Assembly: GCA_964036155.1 (NCBI GenBank)
Contig: OZ038423.1
Span: 26,489,249 to 26,553,248 of the forward strand
Length of the DNA: 64,000 nt
Origin: Diploscapter coronatus
Taxonomy: Eukaryota; Nematoda; Chromadorea; Rhabditida; Rhabditidae
Reading direction: 5' to 3'
The first letter of the stretch is position 1. The number at the start of each line of letters is the position of its first letter. Of this stretch, positions 61,700-64,000 are shown piece after piece. The position numbers were made by a program, and so were the translations under genes. Under the pieces are notes generated by a model. That model was given only the letters and a program-made list of their open reading frames with translations, was not told the origin of the DNA and did not search any database.

Positions 61700-64000
61700 C
61701 CCTGAAACTCAAGGGGTTGACTCTGATGATCGTTTCTTTGGCATGGATCGGGCCCCTAGCCAAAAGAAGCAGGCCCGGCCCAGAAGTGACATTCAATTGT
61801 CACTTTTTCATCGGTTTAACGTATCAATCTTTCAATTTTCAAGGTTAACGTGAACGCGTCAAAATCGTCAATGATATACGAATATGTTGCAAAAATAAAT
61901 TGGTACAAAAATGAGATGAATGAAAATACTGAACGATCAGATTGTGATAACTCTGAAGATTTATATTTCAAAAATAAGTGCAAGAAGCTATGAAGAAGAT
62001 CAAGATATTGAACCGTCTTAACGTCACCAAAGATAAGATATGTTTCAAAGGGTGAGAAAATTCCAATGAGGCTTCGAAGATCATTGATTTTTCGTCTGAG
62101 AGCTGACAAACTGATAAAAAAAATCTCACTGAGTTGATAAAAAAAGTGGGCGTGGTAGGGTTTTTCAACTCGGAACCTGGGTCAATGACATGTCAGAGGT
62201 TGGGGGGCGGGACGCGAACTGAAATAGACGTGAAACGTGACCCCTCTTCCCTCAGCCAATGTCGCGGTTATCAGCAAAATTGAGACTAGGCTCGGAATTC
62301 GATACTGCCGATAGTCGGATCGCACAAAAATTAGGTGAATGAACACGGCGAGATAGCGCTATGTTTAAAGAGACGAAAAAGATAGCAGACAAGAAGAAAC
62401 GAAGGGAAAGAAAGAATGAAGGGAGAGAAAAGGAAGAGATAGGGAATGAAGAAAGAAAACAGAAAAGTAAAAAAAAATCCGGAAAAAGAAAACAGATCAA
62501 TTTCTTAGCTTGTTCGAGCAGAGAAGTTAACATGTAAATGTGCGTCACTGAGATGGTTCAAAAACAAAGAGCGGCTATTTGAGACGACCAGAAGAAAATG
62601 TGGACATAAACAAGCCCGTGTGGGCAATAGGCATTGATTCATTGGAAAAGTAGGGAAAACATGCGAGGGATGCTAGAAAAATGTAAATCATTAGGGATTT
62701 TCGAGAACAGATTATAAGAGTAAATTATGAAGTAGTTTTATTTCGACTACTTCGGTGCGATGCACAGTGGAAAATCCTATCAAGCAAGAACAAATTTGAA
62801 GAATTTCTGAAATTTTAAAGGGATTAGTAATGAAGAAGATGACAAGATGTCACATAAAAATTTTGAAACATGAAATAAAAACTCGCAATTCTCAGCGCGC
62901 TATTATTTCTCGAATCACGTAAAAAATCGAGTAGCAAATTAATCACTTCAGGAATGCGGGGAAATTAATTAATCATTACTCGAGAGTATTAACAAGGTTA
63001 TCAGTATGCTTTCTATTTGCTGATAATTCAACACTTCTGTGTCGGAATAAGACGATTTTAATGTCACATTCTAGAAAATTTAAGCACGCATAATTTACTT
63101 AAAAGTCCCGTTTAAAATATCATGTAATTCAACTGAAACTATGATACGATATAAAATTAAAAATTGTCCTATCGAAGAATTTTGTTGTACTCGAGGTAGT
63201 TAATTTGATAAGGGCATCACACACTTGAATCGAAAGGGAATGTTCAATTTTCATCAATCTCAAAGTGGTTAATCATTGTCGAAATTCATGCATTTTTCAC
63301 AGACAACATGTCTGTGGAAATGCATGCAAAAAGGCGGAGAACGGGAAAATGAAAATGACACGCCCATTTCGGAGGACGAAATGACGAAGTAAACGAGAAT
63401 TTAAATTTAAATGGGGGTAGGAATTTGGAGAAACATAAAAATTTAAAGGTCCTAAATAATTAAAACAAACTTTATAATCAATTGGACACATATTACAACG
63501 ATGACTTTTAAATAATATATTGGAAAATATTGAATCCAATATTTTAAAAATATGGCTAACATGAATGTGGTTCTAGCCTCTAAGAAATCAATGGAAAATA
63601 GTCGAGACTTAATTATATTGTTTTACTGCGAATCGCTAATTCGTAAAACAAGAAAGAAGTTTCTAACAATAAGTTTAACGTGATGGTCATAGTAATGACC
63701 CTTTAAACCTTTTGAGGCTTTGACAAGCTATCATTGCTGGTGGGGAAAGACAATGCTTTACACTGAAAAGAATGTTTTTTTAATTAGACATGGGTTTGAC
63801 CAATTATGGGTAAGCATCATAGAACAATACGCAAATGAAATGATGCTAATTAAATTAAATTTAGATTTAGCAATATGATATCATTATGACCGTGATTTAA
63901 AAGAATCTAAAAAATTTAATCTGAGAAATTCAAAGAATAAAAGTGCAAAAAGTGCAACAAACGCGCTTTTTCAATTACTAGGCTAAACTTCCTTATCAAA
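61700..64000. other. QSOX 5' flank and unannotated right edge
   Basis: No gene recognised. Contains a purine-rich tract (about 62385-62480, mostly GAAAG repeats on the plus strand) and a hairpin at 63287-63326. Open frames near 61816-62548 on the minus strand are low-complexity (Phe, Leu, Ser) and lack motifs. Confidence 0.5.
63287..63326. repeat. Imperfect hairpin, about 18-bp stem
   Basis: CATGCATTTTTCACAGACA pairs with TGTCTGTGGAAATGCATG, with one bulge and a 3-nt loop. Isolated in intergenic DNA. Confidence 0.6.

Noticed and set aside
62385..62480. Purine-rich GAAAG tract as regulatory element
   Set aside because: Simple low-complexity sequence without any site that could be supported.

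Overview
The window is nuclear DNA of a free-living or parasitic nematode; the species cannot be named from the sequence. The evidence is AT-rich DNA with many small introns of about 40-60 bp (acceptors TTTCAG, ATTTAG or TTAAG), a nematode cuticle collagen, an MLT-10-like moulting protein with LSP repeats, an astacin with ShK domains, an ET-module-like protein, the end of an NRPS resembling the nemamide-type synthetase, and AG placed directly before start codons, as expected for spliced-leader trans-splicing. No bacterial or viral block, CRISPR array, rRNA or convincing tRNA was seen.

Layout. 1-1557 (+): last exons of the NRPS (carrier plus thioesterase). 2274-5142 (+): tandem pair of equilibrative nucleoside transporter genes, one complete (455 aa) and one collapsed to a 191-aa in-frame remnant. 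5143-10304: no gene seen, one large inverted repeat. 10305-11753 (+): four-TM nematode protein. 14007-11918 (-): cuticle collagen in about 17 exons, convergent with it. 15133-20300 (+): divergent SLC6-type transporter, 725 aa, 20 exons. 25205-20559 (-): MLT-10-like protein. 26408-27668 (+): secreted cysteine-rich protein with two ET-like modules. 30108-27952 (-): astacin with three ShK domains. 33664-30643 (-): aspartyl aminopeptidase. 37765-35200 (-): membrane-anchored single-EGF protein, a LIN-3-like growth factor candidate. 40730-41440 (+): neuropeptide-type precursor ending in a cyclic peptide. 41441-48116: no secure gene, but a mariner-like MITE, a long hairpin and a possible solo LTR. 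48117-50862 (+): peptide-type GPCR. 53776-51377 (-): secreted Ser/Thr-rich protein of unknown family. 61699-55142 (-): quiescin sulfhydryl oxidase. 61700-64000: 5' flank without a visible gene.

The genes do not form one pathway. Several serve the cuticle and secretory route (collagen, MLT-10-like, astacin, QSOX), and two serve signalling (EGF-like ligand; neuropeptide precursor and GPCR 7 kb apart). For most genes I joined exons by hand so that every splice phase agrees, and totals divide by three; unresolved junctions are stated in the entries. The most interesting points are the mini-ENT, the cyclic CRFKFC peptide, the lost splice acceptor at the astacin zinc site, the heavily intron-split collagen, and the SLC6 protein lacking the TM1 signature. 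None of these is a clearly new system.
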